From: an uncultured Pelagibacteraceae bacterium
GTDB lineage: Bacteria; Pseudomonadota; Alphaproteobacteria; Pelagibacterales; Pelagibacteraceae
Direction: 5' to 3'
Length of the DNA: 15,147 nt
Assembly (NCBI GenBank): GCA_902519635.1
Contig: CABYKW010000013.1
Span: 1-15,147 of the forward strand
The notes beneath the pieces are model-generated. The model did not search any database. It saw only the letters and a program-made list of their open reading frames with translations, and had not been told where the DNA came from. This document shows, piece by piece, positions 1 through 7,247 of this stretch (its first letter is position 1; every line of letters starts with the position of its first letter). The position numbers and the translations under genes were made by a program.

Positions 1-170
1 CGCATACACCTAGTATTGCTAGTGCCAAAGATATAACAGATCAAACCACTGATGATAAATTTCTCAAAATCGTTAAAAACATTACATCTAAAGGTTTCAT
101 AAGAAGTAATTACGAGGAAAAATTAGTCGACCTCACAGATGTAAGAATAAATCTAAAGTCAAAAAATTAA
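1..170 (+). CDS. C-terminal tail of an unidentified protein (cut by window start)
   Basis: An open frame enters from the left edge (first whole codon at position 3) and ends at TAA 168-170, giving the last 55 residues of a protein, beginning [14 protein letters not shown] and ending RINLKSKN. The tail is hydrophilic and rich in Lys, Asp and Thr, with no transmembrane segment. I do not recognise the family. A tail of this kind could end a periplasmic substrate-binding protein, but nothing visible is diagnostic. That it is a real gene is supported by its codon use, the lack of stops, and the way its stop interlocks with the aspS stop on the opposite strand, a junction type repeated at purN/ndk. 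Confidence 0.6.
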   Translation, partial: HTPSIASAKDITDQTTDDKFLKIVKNITSKGFIRSNYEEKLVDLTDVRINLKSKN

Positions 171-1954
171 TTTTTTTTAATATCTATCTTTACTCCAAGT
201 TCTTTTAATTGTTTTGCTTCAACTTCTGAAGGGGCTTTCATCATAAGATCTTGAGCATTTTGGTTCATAGGAAACAATGTTACTTCTCTAATATTTTTTT
301 CACCTGCAAGCAACATTACTATCCTGTCTATACCAGGAGCAATTCCTCCATGTGGTGGAGCTCCATAGCTTAATGCATTTAACATTCCGCTAAATTTTTC
401 CTCTACTTGTTTTTTGTCATAACCTGCAATTGAAAAAAGTTTGTACATTAATTCTGGTATATGATTTCTAATTGCTCCGGAGGATAATTCAACTCCGTTA
501 CAAACAATGTCATATTGAAATGCTTTTATTTCTAAAGGATTTTTAAAATTCAATTTATCTACTTCTCCTTGTGGCATAGAAAAAGGATTATGACTAAACT
601 TAATGTTTTTTGTCTGTTCATCTAATTCATACATCGGATAATCAACAATCCAACAAAATGAAAATAATTCTTCATTAATTAAATCTAAATCTCGAGCAAT
701 TTTATCTCTAGCAATTGATAAAATTTTTTCAATTTCGTCAACTTTTCCGCAGGCTAAAAATATACTGTCTCCCACTTTAGCATTGCAGATATTCATTATT
801 TCTTTTAAAGCCTCTTCGCTAAAAAATTTACCTACTGGGCCTTTTCCAATAATTTTTTTATCTTTTTCAATAGTAAAATATGCTAAACCAGAAGCACCCT
901 GATCTTTTGCCCATTTATCTATATTATCGAAAAAACTTCTAGGTTTATCCTTTGTATTTTTTGTAATGATACATCTTGATTTAGAACCAGATTTTACCAA
1001 TTTTTTAAAGATATCAAATTTTACATCATCCCTAGTAAAAATATTTGTAATATCATAGATCAATAAGGGATTTCTTAAATCTGGTTTGTCAGTGCCATAT
1101 TTGAGCATTGCTTCTTGGTAAGGAATTTTTGGAAATTTATCATCCATTATTTTTTTTGATGAAAATTTTTTAAATAAATTAATCATTAATTTTTCTACAA
1201 CTAAAAAAACATCTTCTTGCTCAACAAAAGACATTTCAATATCAAGTTGATAAAATTCTCCTGGGCTTCTATCAGCTCTAGCGTCTTCATCTCTAAAACA
1301 TGGGGCAATTTGAAAATACTTATCAAACCCAGAGATCATTATTAATTGCTTAAATTGTTGTGGAGCTTGAGGTAAAGCATAAAATTTTCCAGGGTTTAAT
1401 CTGCTGGGTACTAAGAAATCTCTTGCACCTTCCGGACTTGATGAAGTTAAAATTGGAGTCTGATACTCAAGAAAACCTAATTTCAACATTTCAGATCTTA
1501 TAAATGATATCACTTTAGATCTAAGAATTATATTTTTGTGCATTTCTTCTCTTCTTAAATCTAAAAATCTATATTTTAATCTTATGTCTTCTGGATAATC
1601 TTGCTCTCCAAAAACTGGCATAGGCAATTCTTTTGACTCAGATAAAATCTTAACTGATTGAATATCTACTTCTATTTTACCTGTGCTTAATTCTAAATTT
1701 TCAGTTCCTTTTTCCCTTTTAATAACTTTTCCAGAAATAGTTAAAACTGACTCTGGTCTAATTTTTTCCAAAACAGAAAATGATTTATTTTTATTTTCAA
1801 TAACACATTGAGTTAAACCAAAATGATCTCTTAAATCTATAAAAAGTAAGTTCCCATGATCTCTTTTTCTATGCAGCCATCCAGATAAAGAAATTTTTTT
1901 ACCAACATCTTTTTCAGTTAGTTCAGAACAATTATGAGACCTATATTTATTCAT
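167..1954 (-). CDS. aspS: Aspartyl-tRNA synthetase, probably non-discriminating Asp/Asn type
   Basis: Class II aminoacyl-tRNA synthetase of 595 residues, close to the usual bacterial AspRS length of about 590; it charges tRNA with aspartate in the cytoplasm. Domains in order: an N-terminal OB-fold anticodon-binding domain (about 1-110), the catalytic core with motif 1 near 161-169, the flipping loop SSPEGARDF (172-180), QAPQQFKQ (196-203) and motif 2 [10 protein letters not shown] (220-229), an inserted bacterial GAD domain (about 290-420), and motif 3 with GGIAPGIDR (536-544). His33 in the loop WLHRKRDHG and Gly83 are the residues linked to non-discriminating enzymes that also charge tRNA-Asn; E. 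coli AspRS has Leu and Lys there. This would imply a GatCAB amidotransferase elsewhere. The start overlaps the end of the upstream Hda-like gene by 8 nt, so translation is probably coupled. The stop interlocks with that of the convergent left-edge gene. Confidence 0.97.
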   Translation of the reverse strand: MNKYRSHNCSELTEKDVGKKISLSGWLHRKRDHGNLLFIDLRDHFGLTQCVIENKNKSFSVLEKIRPESVLTISGKVIKREKGTENLELSTGKIEVDIQSVKILSESKELPMPVFGEQDYPEDIRLKYRFLDLRREEMHKNIILRSKVISFIRSEMLKLGFLEYQTPILTSSSPEGARDFLVPSRLNPGKFYALPQAPQQFKQLIMISGFDKYFQIAPCFRDEDARADRSPGEFYQLDIEMSFVEQEDVFLVVEKLMINLFKKFSSKKIMDDKFPKIPYQEAMLKYGTDKPDLRNPLLIYDITNIFTRDDVKFDIFKKLVKSGSKSRCIITKNTKDKPRSFFDNIDKWAKDQGASGLAYFTIEKDKKIIGKGPVGKFFSEEALKEIMNICNAKVGDSIFLACGKVDEIEKILSIARDKIARDLDLINEELFSFCWIVDYPMYELDEQTKNIKFSHNPFSMPQGEVDKLNFKNPLEIKAFQYDIVCNGVELSSGAIRNHIPELMYKLFSIAGYDKKQVEEKFSGMLNALSYGAPPHGGIAPGIDRIVMLLAGEKNIREVTLFPMNQNAQDLMMKAPSEVEAKQLKELGVKIDIKKN

Positions 1955-2609
1955 TATTAGTTAATACTTTTTTTATTAAATTAATATTTATCGATTTTCC
2001 AGAAGATAAAGACAAATCATCAATTTCTTTTATAAATTTGAACGCTTTTTCGTATGATCGTTCTATATTCTTAATAATGTATTCTGAAATTTTAGGGCTT
2101 ATGTCTATTTGTTTATCTGAAAAAGATTTTGATATTATTACTCGTAACAAATCATCTGTTGGCAGTTCTATCCCTAAACTTACGAAACTTTCAGCTCTTG
2201 ATCTTAGATCTTTTAATTTAAATTTCATATTTTTTATAGGAAGAAAAGAATTTACAACAACAAAAGTATTTAGTTGTTTAAAATGGTTTAAAATTGAATA
2301 AAAAAAATTTTCTTCAATATTGTTCTCATAATCATCAATTATCAAACAATCTAATTTTTCAAATTTAAATATTTTTTCTTCATCTATAGTTTTAGCATCA
2401 ATAATCTCAACAACTCTAATTTTTTTCTTTAAAATATTTGATAGATGTGTCTTTCCACAACCCTTGGGACCATAAATATTAACCCATTTGTCAGGCCAAT
2501 TAGGCCAACTCTCTATCAATCTGTATGATGAAAAATTATTGCTAGAAACATAATAATCTTGCTCATAATATTTCGTCTTAAATGGAAATTTAAATACAAG
2601 TTGACTCAT
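1947..2609 (-). CDS. hdaA: Hda-like DnaA-related AAA+ protein (regulatory inactivation of DnaA)
   Basis: A 220-residue protein with a DnaA-type AAA+ domain but no C-terminal DNA-binding domain, the layout of Hda/HdaA. In E. coli and Caulobacter, Hda with the DNA-loaded sliding clamp stimulates ATP hydrolysis by DnaA and so prevents re-initiation of replication. Visible motifs: QLVFKF at 3-8, placed like the clamp-binding QLxLPL motif at the Hda N-terminus; Walker [10 protein letters not shown] (47-55); Walker B LIIDDYE (89-95); a box VII-like segment LKDLRSR carrying the likely arginine finger; and a sensor II-like [12 protein letters not shown]. Its start shares one base with the stop of the upstream DUF2066 gene (TAATG), and its own stop overlaps the aspS start by 8 nt. 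No ribosome-binding site is evident, so translational coupling is likely. Family assignment is good; the role is inferred from the family. Confidence 0.85.
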   Translation of the reverse strand: MSQLVFKFPFKTKYYEQDYYVSSNNFSSYRLIESWPNWPDKWVNIYGPKGCGKTHLSNILKKKIRVVEIIDAKTIDEEKIFKFEKLDCLIIDDYENNIEENFFYSILNHFKQLNTFVVVNSFLPIKNMKFKLKDLRSRAESFVSLGIELPTDDLLRVIISKSFSDKQIDISPKISEYIIKNIERSYEKAFKFIKEIDDLSLSSGKSININLIKKVLTNNE

Positions 2610-3640
2610 TAGATTATATTAATTTGCCACTGACCTTCTCTCATATTTAGATTAATATTTTGATCTTTAAGTTTTTTTATAATTTTGTTTATTTTACCTA
2701 AATATTTAATTTTTACTAAAACATAATCTTTGTTTAATTGTTGTACATAAAAATTGTCAATTAAATCAACATTTTTTAATCTATTGTTAAATTCAACTAA
2801 ATTGCTTTTATCATTAAGCTTTATTTCTGCATTCAAAAAAGAAGGGGTTCTTACATCTATCAAGTTTTGTGACTTAATTAAGTCTCTAATTTCATTTTTT
2901 ATTTCTAAAATAATTTTATCATTAAATTCTATTTCATTTAAACCTGAATTCGTTATTAATAAATTTTTATTTAATTTTTTATCTGCAATTTTTGTACTCA
3001 AATAAACTTTTGCACTATTTCGATTAACTTGAATATTGACGAATGCCATATTTTCTAAATTGTATTCTTTAAAAAAATCATCTATATCTATTTTATAAAT
3101 ATTTTCTCTATTTAGTTTTATTTTTTGAATACTTTCTATATTCTCACTTGGTAAAGTATATTGGATTAAATCTTTTAAGCTTGCTTTATTCCAATTTTCA
3201 TAGAAATAATTTTTTGTATAAATAAAATACTGTTTATTAGTTATTAAAAGAGGAAATATCACCATATCCATATTAATAATGTCTGAATAAAGAAGGTTTC
3301 TTTTATAAAAAAAGTTATGAATTTTATCTTTATCAAAAAAAATATTAAATTTAATATTATTATTTTTTTCTTCATCTTTAACTTGATAATAAGAAACTAA
3401 TTTTTTTATTTCATTTAAATTAGTAGTTGAAATTTTTTTGTAGTCTTCTTCTAACAAAAGTCTATTTATCAACTCATTAAATCCCTTTTGGAAAGCTTGA
3501 TTTGCTAATTTTTCTTTATTTGTAGAAATTTCTTTATTTATCTCAACATTATTAACATTAAATATGTTGTTATCTGATAAAACATTTCCAGTTTTAAATA
3601 AAATAATTAATATGCAACATATAAATATTAAGTTTTTCAT
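2609..3640 (-). CDS. Exported DUF2066-type protein of unknown function
   Basis: A 343-residue protein with an N-terminal signal sequence: Lys3, a hydrophobic stretch at about 4-16, and plausible cleavage after Ser22 (NVLS/DNN). The mature part opens with FNVNNVEIN followed by a segment with AFQKGFNELINRLL (about 49-62), which resembles the start of DUF2066 proteins. These are commonly found between purM and hdaA in alphaproteobacteria, and the location here supports the assignment. No catalytic motif, lipobox or further membrane helix is visible. The protein is very rich in Lys, Asn and Ile, so conservation is hard to judge by eye. It is the first gene of a minus-strand cluster ending in aspS. 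Only 25 nt separate its start from that of purM, so its promoter must lie partly inside purM. Function is unknown; a periplasmic role is inferred from the signal peptide only. Confidence 0.75.
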   Translation of the reverse strand: MKNLIFICCILIILFKTGNVLSDNNIFNVNNVEINKEISTNKEKLANQAFQKGFNELINRLLLEEDYKKISTTNLNEIKKLVSYYQVKDEEKNNNIKFNIFFDKDKIHNFFYKRNLLYSDIINMDMVIFPLLITNKQYFIYTKNYFYENWNKASLKDLIQYTLPSENIESIQKIKLNRENIYKIDIDDFFKEYNLENMAFVNIQVNRNSAKVYLSTKIADKKLNKNLLITNSGLNEIEFNDKIILEIKNEIRDLIKSQNLIDVRTPSFLNAEIKLNDKSNLVEFNNRLKNVDLIDNFYVQQLNKDYVLVKIKYLGKINKIIKKLKDQNINLNMREGQWQINII

Positions 3641-3665
3641 AACTAGCTAATTACCATTTTTATTA

Positions 3666-4697
3666 ATGAAAAAAATACAAAATAGTTATAAAAAAAGTGG
3701 CGTAAATATTTCTATTGCTAATAAATTTGTAAATCACATAGCGAAAGTATCCAAAAAAAATGACCAAAAAAGGAATAATTCATTCAACTCAAGTAATATA
3801 GGCGCTTTTGGTTCAGTATTTGACATAAGTAATATCAAAATTAAAGATCCAGTTATTGTCTCTTGTACTGATGGTGTTGGTACTAAATTGGACTTAGCTA
3901 ACAAATATAAAAGATATGATACTATCGGAATAGATTTAGTGGCAATGTGTGTGAATGATCTTATTGTTCAAGGAGCAAAACCATTATTTTTTTTAGATTA
4001 CATTGCTTTAGGTAAACTAGAACTTAGGAAAACTAAAAATATCCTAAAAGGGATCTTAAAAGGTTGTCAAATTTCAAATTGTAAACTTATTGGCGGAGAA
4101 ACAGCAGAAATGCCAGGTATATATTCAAAAAATAAATTTGATTTAGCTGGTTTTAGTGTTGGAATTGTTTCAAAAAGAAAAATTTTAAATAAAAAAAATG
4201 TTAAGAAAAATGATTTAATTTTTGCCATTCCATCCAGCGGTATTCATTCAAATGGATATTCATTAGTTAGATCGATTTTAAAAAGAAATAAGATAACAAA
4301 AAATTTAAAAAAAGAATTATTGAGACCGACTAAGATTTATACTAAAGAAATATTGCAACTGGTAAATAAAAATTTGATAAATGCGGCAGCACATATTACA
4401 GGGGGTGGATTAGTAGAAAATATAATTAGATCTATACCAAATAATTTATCTGTTAATATTGATCTATCTAAAATAAAAACGAAAAAAATTTTTAAATGGT
4501 TAAAATCAAAAAATATATCCGATCTTGAAATGCTCAGAACTTTTAATTGTGGTGTAGGATTTTGTATAATTATAAATAAAAAAAATATTAATAAAGTTAG
4601 AAAATATTTTAGTAAAGAATTCGAGCCCTACGAAATTGGATATGTATCTAAAAGTGGTAAAAAAAAAATAAATTTCTTTAATTCAATTTCATGGTGA
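3666..4697 (+). CDS. purM: Phosphoribosylformylglycinamidine cyclo-ligase (AIR synthetase)
   Basis: Fifth step of de novo purine synthesis: ATP-dependent ring closure of FGAM to aminoimidazole ribonucleotide, in the cytoplasm. At 343 residues it has the usual length. Family motifs are intact and in order: SYKKSGVN near the N-terminus (7-14), GAFGSVFDI (46-54), the ATP-binding TDGVGTKLD (68-76), GIDLVAMCVND (88-98), GGETAEMPG (143-151), SSGIHSNGYSL (190-200) and HITGGGLVENI in the C-terminal half. The start is supported because the SYK..GV segment begins at residue 7, as in E. coli PurM. It leads the purM-purN pair, overlapping purN by 7 nt. No ribosome-binding site is seen in the 25-nt upstream gap. 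A run of ten A bases at 4659-4668 encodes lysines close to the C-terminus. Confidence 0.97.
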   Translation: MKKIQNSYKKSGVNISIANKFVNHIAKVSKKNDQKRNNSFNSSNIGAFGSVFDISNIKIKDPVIVSCTDGVGTKLDLANKYKRYDTIGIDLVAMCVNDLIVQGAKPLFFLDYIALGKLELRKTKNILKGILKGCQISNCKLIGGETAEMPGIYSKNKFDLAGFSVGIVSKRKILNKKNVKKNDLIFAIPSSGIHSNGYSLVRSILKRNKITKNLKKELLRPTKIYTKEILQLVNKNLINAAAHITGGGLVENIIRSIPNNLSVNIDLSKIKTKKIFKWLKSKNISDLEMLRTFNCGVGFCIIINKKNINKVRKYFSKEFEPYEIGYVSKSGKKKINFFNSISW

Positions 4698-5254
4698 AAA
4701 AAAGAACTTGTATTTTCATATCAGGATATGGATCAAATTTAAAATATTTGATACTTAATTCAAGGAGTCAAAATTTTCCAATTAAGATATGTTTAGTTAT
4801 CTCTAATAATAAAAAAGCAAAAGGAATTTTGCTTGCAAAAAAAAATTCAATTCCATATTTGATTATCAATACTAATAAAAGAAATTTTGAAAATGTAATT
4901 TTAAATGAGCTTAAAAAATATAAAATATCTTTAATTTGTTTGGCGGGATATATGAAAATTATTTCAAAAAAATTTCTTAACGCTTATGGAAAAAAAATAA
5001 TCAACATTCACCCATCTTTGCTTCCAAAATTTAAGGGTTTAAATACTTTTAAAAGAATTTTAAAAAATAAAGAAAAAAAAGCTGGGTGTACTGTTCATTT
5101 TGTAAATGAAAAATTAGATAGTGGAGCAAAAATTATACAGAAAAGTTTTTTTGTTGATAAAAATGATAATGAAGAAATACTAAAAAATAAAACTCAAAAA
5201 CTAGAGCACAGGGCATTTTCTGAAGCAGTTATAAAGATTTTTAGATATAATTAA
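4691..5254 (+). CDS. purN: Phosphoribosylglycinamide formyltransferase (GAR transformylase, folate-dependent)
   Basis: Third step of de novo purine synthesis: formyl transfer from 10-formyltetrahydrofolate to GAR. The 187 residues are slightly shorter than E. coli PurN (212). The phosphate-binding loop SGYGSNL is at 11-17. The catalytic set is visible: Asn105 and His107 in INIHPSLLP, and Asp143 in LDSG; His136 lies in GCTVHFV. The segment GLNTFKR (116-122) replaces the GLHTHQ-type sequence of E. coli, a common kind of variation in the family. The ATG lies inside the end of purM (7-nt overlap) in a different frame, so translational coupling is expected. Its TAA stop (5252-5254) interlocks with the stop of the convergent ndk gene (5251-5253), leaving no space for a terminator between them. 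Confidence 0.96.
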   Translation: MVKKRTCIFISGYGSNLKYLILNSRSQNFPIKICLVISNNKKAKGILLAKKNSIPYLIINTNKRNFENVILNELKKYKISLICLAGYMKIISKKFLNAYGKKIINIHPSLLPKFKGLNTFKRILKNKEKKAGCTVHFVNEKLDSGAKIIQKSFFVDKNDNEEILKNKTQKLEHRAFSEAVIKIFRYN

Positions 5255-5661
5255 TTTTTAAAAAAAAATTTTATTTCTTTTTTTGCATTGTCAATTGAGT
5301 CAGATCCATGTACAGAATTTTTATCGATTGATATTCCGTAAAGTTTTCTAATAGTGTTTTCTTTTGCTTTTTTTGGATCAGTTGCACCCATCAATTCTCT
5401 ATTGAATAATACAGCATTTTCGCCTTCTAAAATCATTACCACTATTGGTCCTGATGACAAATAAGAGCATAAATCATCATAGAAAGGTTTTGTTTGATGA
5501 ACTTTATAAAATTCAGCTGCTTCTTCTTTTGTAATATGAATTTTTTTATCTTCTTTAATTACTAAATTATTTTTAGTAAAAATTGATTTTATTTCTTCAA
5601 TCAAGTTTCTCTCTACTGCATCTGGTTTTATAATTGAAAGAGTTTGTTCTAACTTACTCAT
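5251..5661 (-). CDS. ndk: Nucleoside diphosphate kinase
   Basis: Transfers the gamma phosphate of ATP to nucleoside diphosphates through a phosphohistidine, balancing the (d)NTP pools in the cytoplasm. At 136 residues it is the normal bacterial subunit length. Seen directly: [13 protein letters not shown] (7-19, with Lys12), [16 protein letters not shown], the ELMGATDP motif, and the active-site segment NSVHGSDS with the phosphorylated histidine at 118. The start overlaps the end of pepA by 8 nt, so it is read from the pepA promoter and probably coupled in translation. The C-terminal codons are an A/T homopolymer stretch (A9 at 5260-5268 on the + strand). The stop interlocks with that of purN. 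Confidence 0.98.
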   Translation of the reverse strand: MSKLEQTLSIIKPDAVERNLIEEIKSIFTKNNLVIKEDKKIHITKEEAAEFYKVHQTKPFYDDLCSYLSSGPIVVMILEGENAVLFNRELMGATDPKKAKENTIRKLYGISIDKNSVHGSDSIDNAKKEIKFFFKN

Positions 5662-7111
5662 AATGCTCTTCTATTAGCTGATTTAATAATCTTACTCCAA
5701 ATCCGGTAGCTCCCCCTGAGTTTAACGCACCACCGTATTTTGAAAAAGCCATACCAGCAATATCTAAATGAGCCCAAGGAGTTTTGTTTAAAATAAATCT
5801 TTGTAAAAATTGAGCAGCAGTTGTTGATCCTGCCCCTCCTACATAATTTATATTTTGTACGTCGGCATTTTTAGAATTCATAAGCTTGTCATAATTTTTA
5901 TGAAGTGGCATTCTCCATACTTTTTCCTCAACCTTTTCTCCAGCATTAAAAATTTGTTTAGATAATTTATCATCATTTGAGAAGAGACCAGCATATTCGG
6001 AACCCAGACAAACTATTATCGCTCCTGTCAAAGTTGCTAAATCAACAATAAACTTTGGTTTAAATTTTTTTTCAGTAAATGTTAAAGCATCTGCTAATAC
6101 TAATCGACCTTCTGCATCAGTATTTAATATTTCTATAGTTTTACCACTATAAGATTTAACAATATCTCCAGGTCTTTGAGCATTTCCACTTACCATATTT
6201 TCTACTAGCCCAACTACTCCTACGGCATTAATTTTTGCTTTTCTTAAAGCCAAGCTTTTCATTAAACCAACCACTGTAGCTGAACCAGCCATATCATACG
6301 TCATATCTTCCATAAATCTTGCAGGTTTTAAAGAGTACCCACCAGTATCAAAACAAACTCCTTTTCCAACAAAAGCTAAAGGCTTAGAATTATTTTTTGC
6401 TCCATTCCATTCCATTGTTACAAGATAAGATCCTCTAATACTTCCTTGCCCTACACCAAGTAATGCGTGCATACCGAGTTTTTTTAATTTTTTTTGATCG
6501 TATACATTTATTTTTAAACCATCTTTTCTAAGAGAGCTTATTCTTTTTGCATATTCATCTGGATGAAGAACATTTCCTGGTTCTGAAACTAGATCTCTTG
6601 CGTAAAAAGTTCCTTCTTCTAAGGCTTTAAATTTTAATTGATTTTGATTTGAAGGTTTATTTTTATTTCCTAATACGTTTAAAGAAATAAGTCTGGTATC
6701 TTTTTTTGTTTTATATTTTTTAAATTCATAAGATTTTAATTTTAGTCCATGAAGAAAATGTCCTAAAAAATTATCGTGATTACCTACTATACTGTCAGAT
6801 ACTATAAAATATTCACTGTTTTTTCCATAGTTGATACGTCCATATAGTTCTGCTCCTAAATTTTCTACATCTGAGGTTTTTACGTTATTTTTAATAGATA
6901 TTAAAACTATCTTTTTTTTTGAGGTTAATTCAAAAACAAATAATTTTTTTTTCAAATCACTTGTTTTTAGTAAATCATTTATGTAAGAAAATTCTGAATT
7001 AGAAAGATATTTTTTAAGACCATTGATATTGAATTTCTCATTAGAAAATAAAACTAAATTAGCAGAGGTCTTGCTGTAAGTTTTGTTTGAATAATTAATT
7101 TTAATAGACAT
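5654..7111 (-). CDS. pepA: Leucyl aminopeptidase (M17 cytosol aminopeptidase)
   Basis: Two-metal aminopeptidase that removes N-terminal residues from peptides in the cytoplasm; some relatives also bind DNA (E. coli PepA at cer and carAB). The 485 residues are normal for the family. The N-terminal domain (about 1-160) is poorly conserved; the catalytic domain follows. Metal-binding and catalytic residues all fit: Lys250 in VGKG, Asp255 in FDTGG, Lys262 in SLKP, Asp273 in YDMAG, then Asp332, Glu334 and Arg336 in NTDAEGR. It is the first gene of the pepA-ndk pair and is divergent from the lpt cluster. An AGGAG stretch lies 14 nt before the ATG, farther than a usual ribosome-binding site. A good promoter lies upstream (7145-7173). 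No holC gene lies between pepA and ndk. Confidence 0.97.
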   Translation of the reverse strand: MSIKINYSNKTYSKTSANLVLFSNEKFNINGLKKYLSNSEFSYINDLLKTSDLKKKLFVFELTSKKKIVLISIKNNVKTSDVENLGAELYGRINYGKNSEYFIVSDSIVGNHDNFLGHFLHGLKLKSYEFKKYKTKKDTRLISLNVLGNKNKPSNQNQLKFKALEEGTFYARDLVSEPGNVLHPDEYAKRISSLRKDGLKINVYDQKKLKKLGMHALLGVGQGSIRGSYLVTMEWNGAKNNSKPLAFVGKGVCFDTGGYSLKPARFMEDMTYDMAGSATVVGLMKSLALRKAKINAVGVVGLVENMVSGNAQRPGDIVKSYSGKTIEILNTDAEGRLVLADALTFTEKKFKPKFIVDLATLTGAIIVCLGSEYAGLFSNDDKLSKQIFNAGEKVEEKVWRMPLHKNYDKLMNSKNADVQNINYVGGAGSTTAAQFLQRFILNKTPWAHLDIAGMAFSKYGGALNSGGATGFGVRLLNQLIEEHYE

Positions 7112-7125
7112 AGTTTTTTAATAAG

Positions 7126-7130
7126 CTCCT
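7126..7130 (-). promoter_or_regulatory. Possible ribosome-binding site of pepA, unusually far from the start
   Basis: AGGAG on the minus strand, 14 nt before the pepA ATG. It lies inside the predicted leader. The spacing is longer than the usual 5-10 nt, so it may not act as a classical Shine-Dalgarno site. Confidence 0.3.
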
Positions 7131-7144
7131 ATCGAGTAGAGTGC

Positions 7145-7173
7145 TATATATGTTCAAATATATCAGATTTCAA
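7145..7173 (-). promoter_or_regulatory. sigma70-like promoter for pepA-ndk
   Basis: Read on the minus strand, a -35 box TTGAAA (7168-7173) is followed by a 17-nt spacer and a -10 box TATATA (7145-7150). Transcription would start near 7138, giving a leader of about 27 nt before the pepA ATG. The match, ideal spacing and location in the only long intergenic region make it the best promoter in the window, although AT-rich DNA yields such matches by chance. Confidence 0.55.
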
Positions 7174-7182
7174 TGGGAAATC
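7166..7182. repeat. Short inverted repeat over the pepA -35 box
   Basis: GATTTC (7166-7171) and GAAATC (7177-7182) form a perfect 6-nt inverted repeat around a 5-nt centre. It covers the -35 box of the predicted pepA promoter and lies between the divergent promoters, where an operator could act. It is short and may be chance. Confidence 0.3.
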
Positions 7183-7202
7183 GATCATAGTTAAACCATA
7201 GA

Positions 7203-7231
7203 TTGAATTTTCTCTAAGGTTGCTTTATTTA
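7203..7231 (+). promoter_or_regulatory. Candidate promoter for the lptF-rsmA cluster
   Basis: TTGAAT (7203-7208), a 17-nt spacer and TATTTA (7226-7231) on the + strand. The start site would fall near 7238, only about 10 nt before the lptF ATG. The match is weaker than that for pepA, and overlapping TATATA-type sequences at 7230-7237 make the exact -10 uncertain. Some promoter must exist here, because the cluster has no other upstream space. Confidence 0.35.
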
Positions 7232-7247
7232 TATACATTAAATTGCA

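Noticed and set aside
2038..3005. Plus-strand frames inside the hda-like and DUF2066 genes
   Set aside because: They are antisense shadows of genes with clear family motifs or signal peptides, and no motif is visible in them.
3600..3720. Promoters for purM and the DUF2066 gene
   Set aside because: TATAAA (3620-3625) and similar boxes occur on both strands, but none has a convincing -35 partner at 16-18 nt, so no specific call is made.
4658..4697. Slippage on the A10 run at 4659-4668 producing a PurM-PurN fusion
   Set aside because: A shift into the purN frame meets a stop at 4679-4681, before the purN ATG, and the other frame stops at 4669-4671. Slippage could only trim the PurM C-terminus.
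7112..7247. A riboswitch or small RNA gene in the intergenic region
   Set aside because: Only one 6-nt inverted repeat is visible and no conserved riboswitch core can be recognised; the space is accounted for by two promoters and short leaders.
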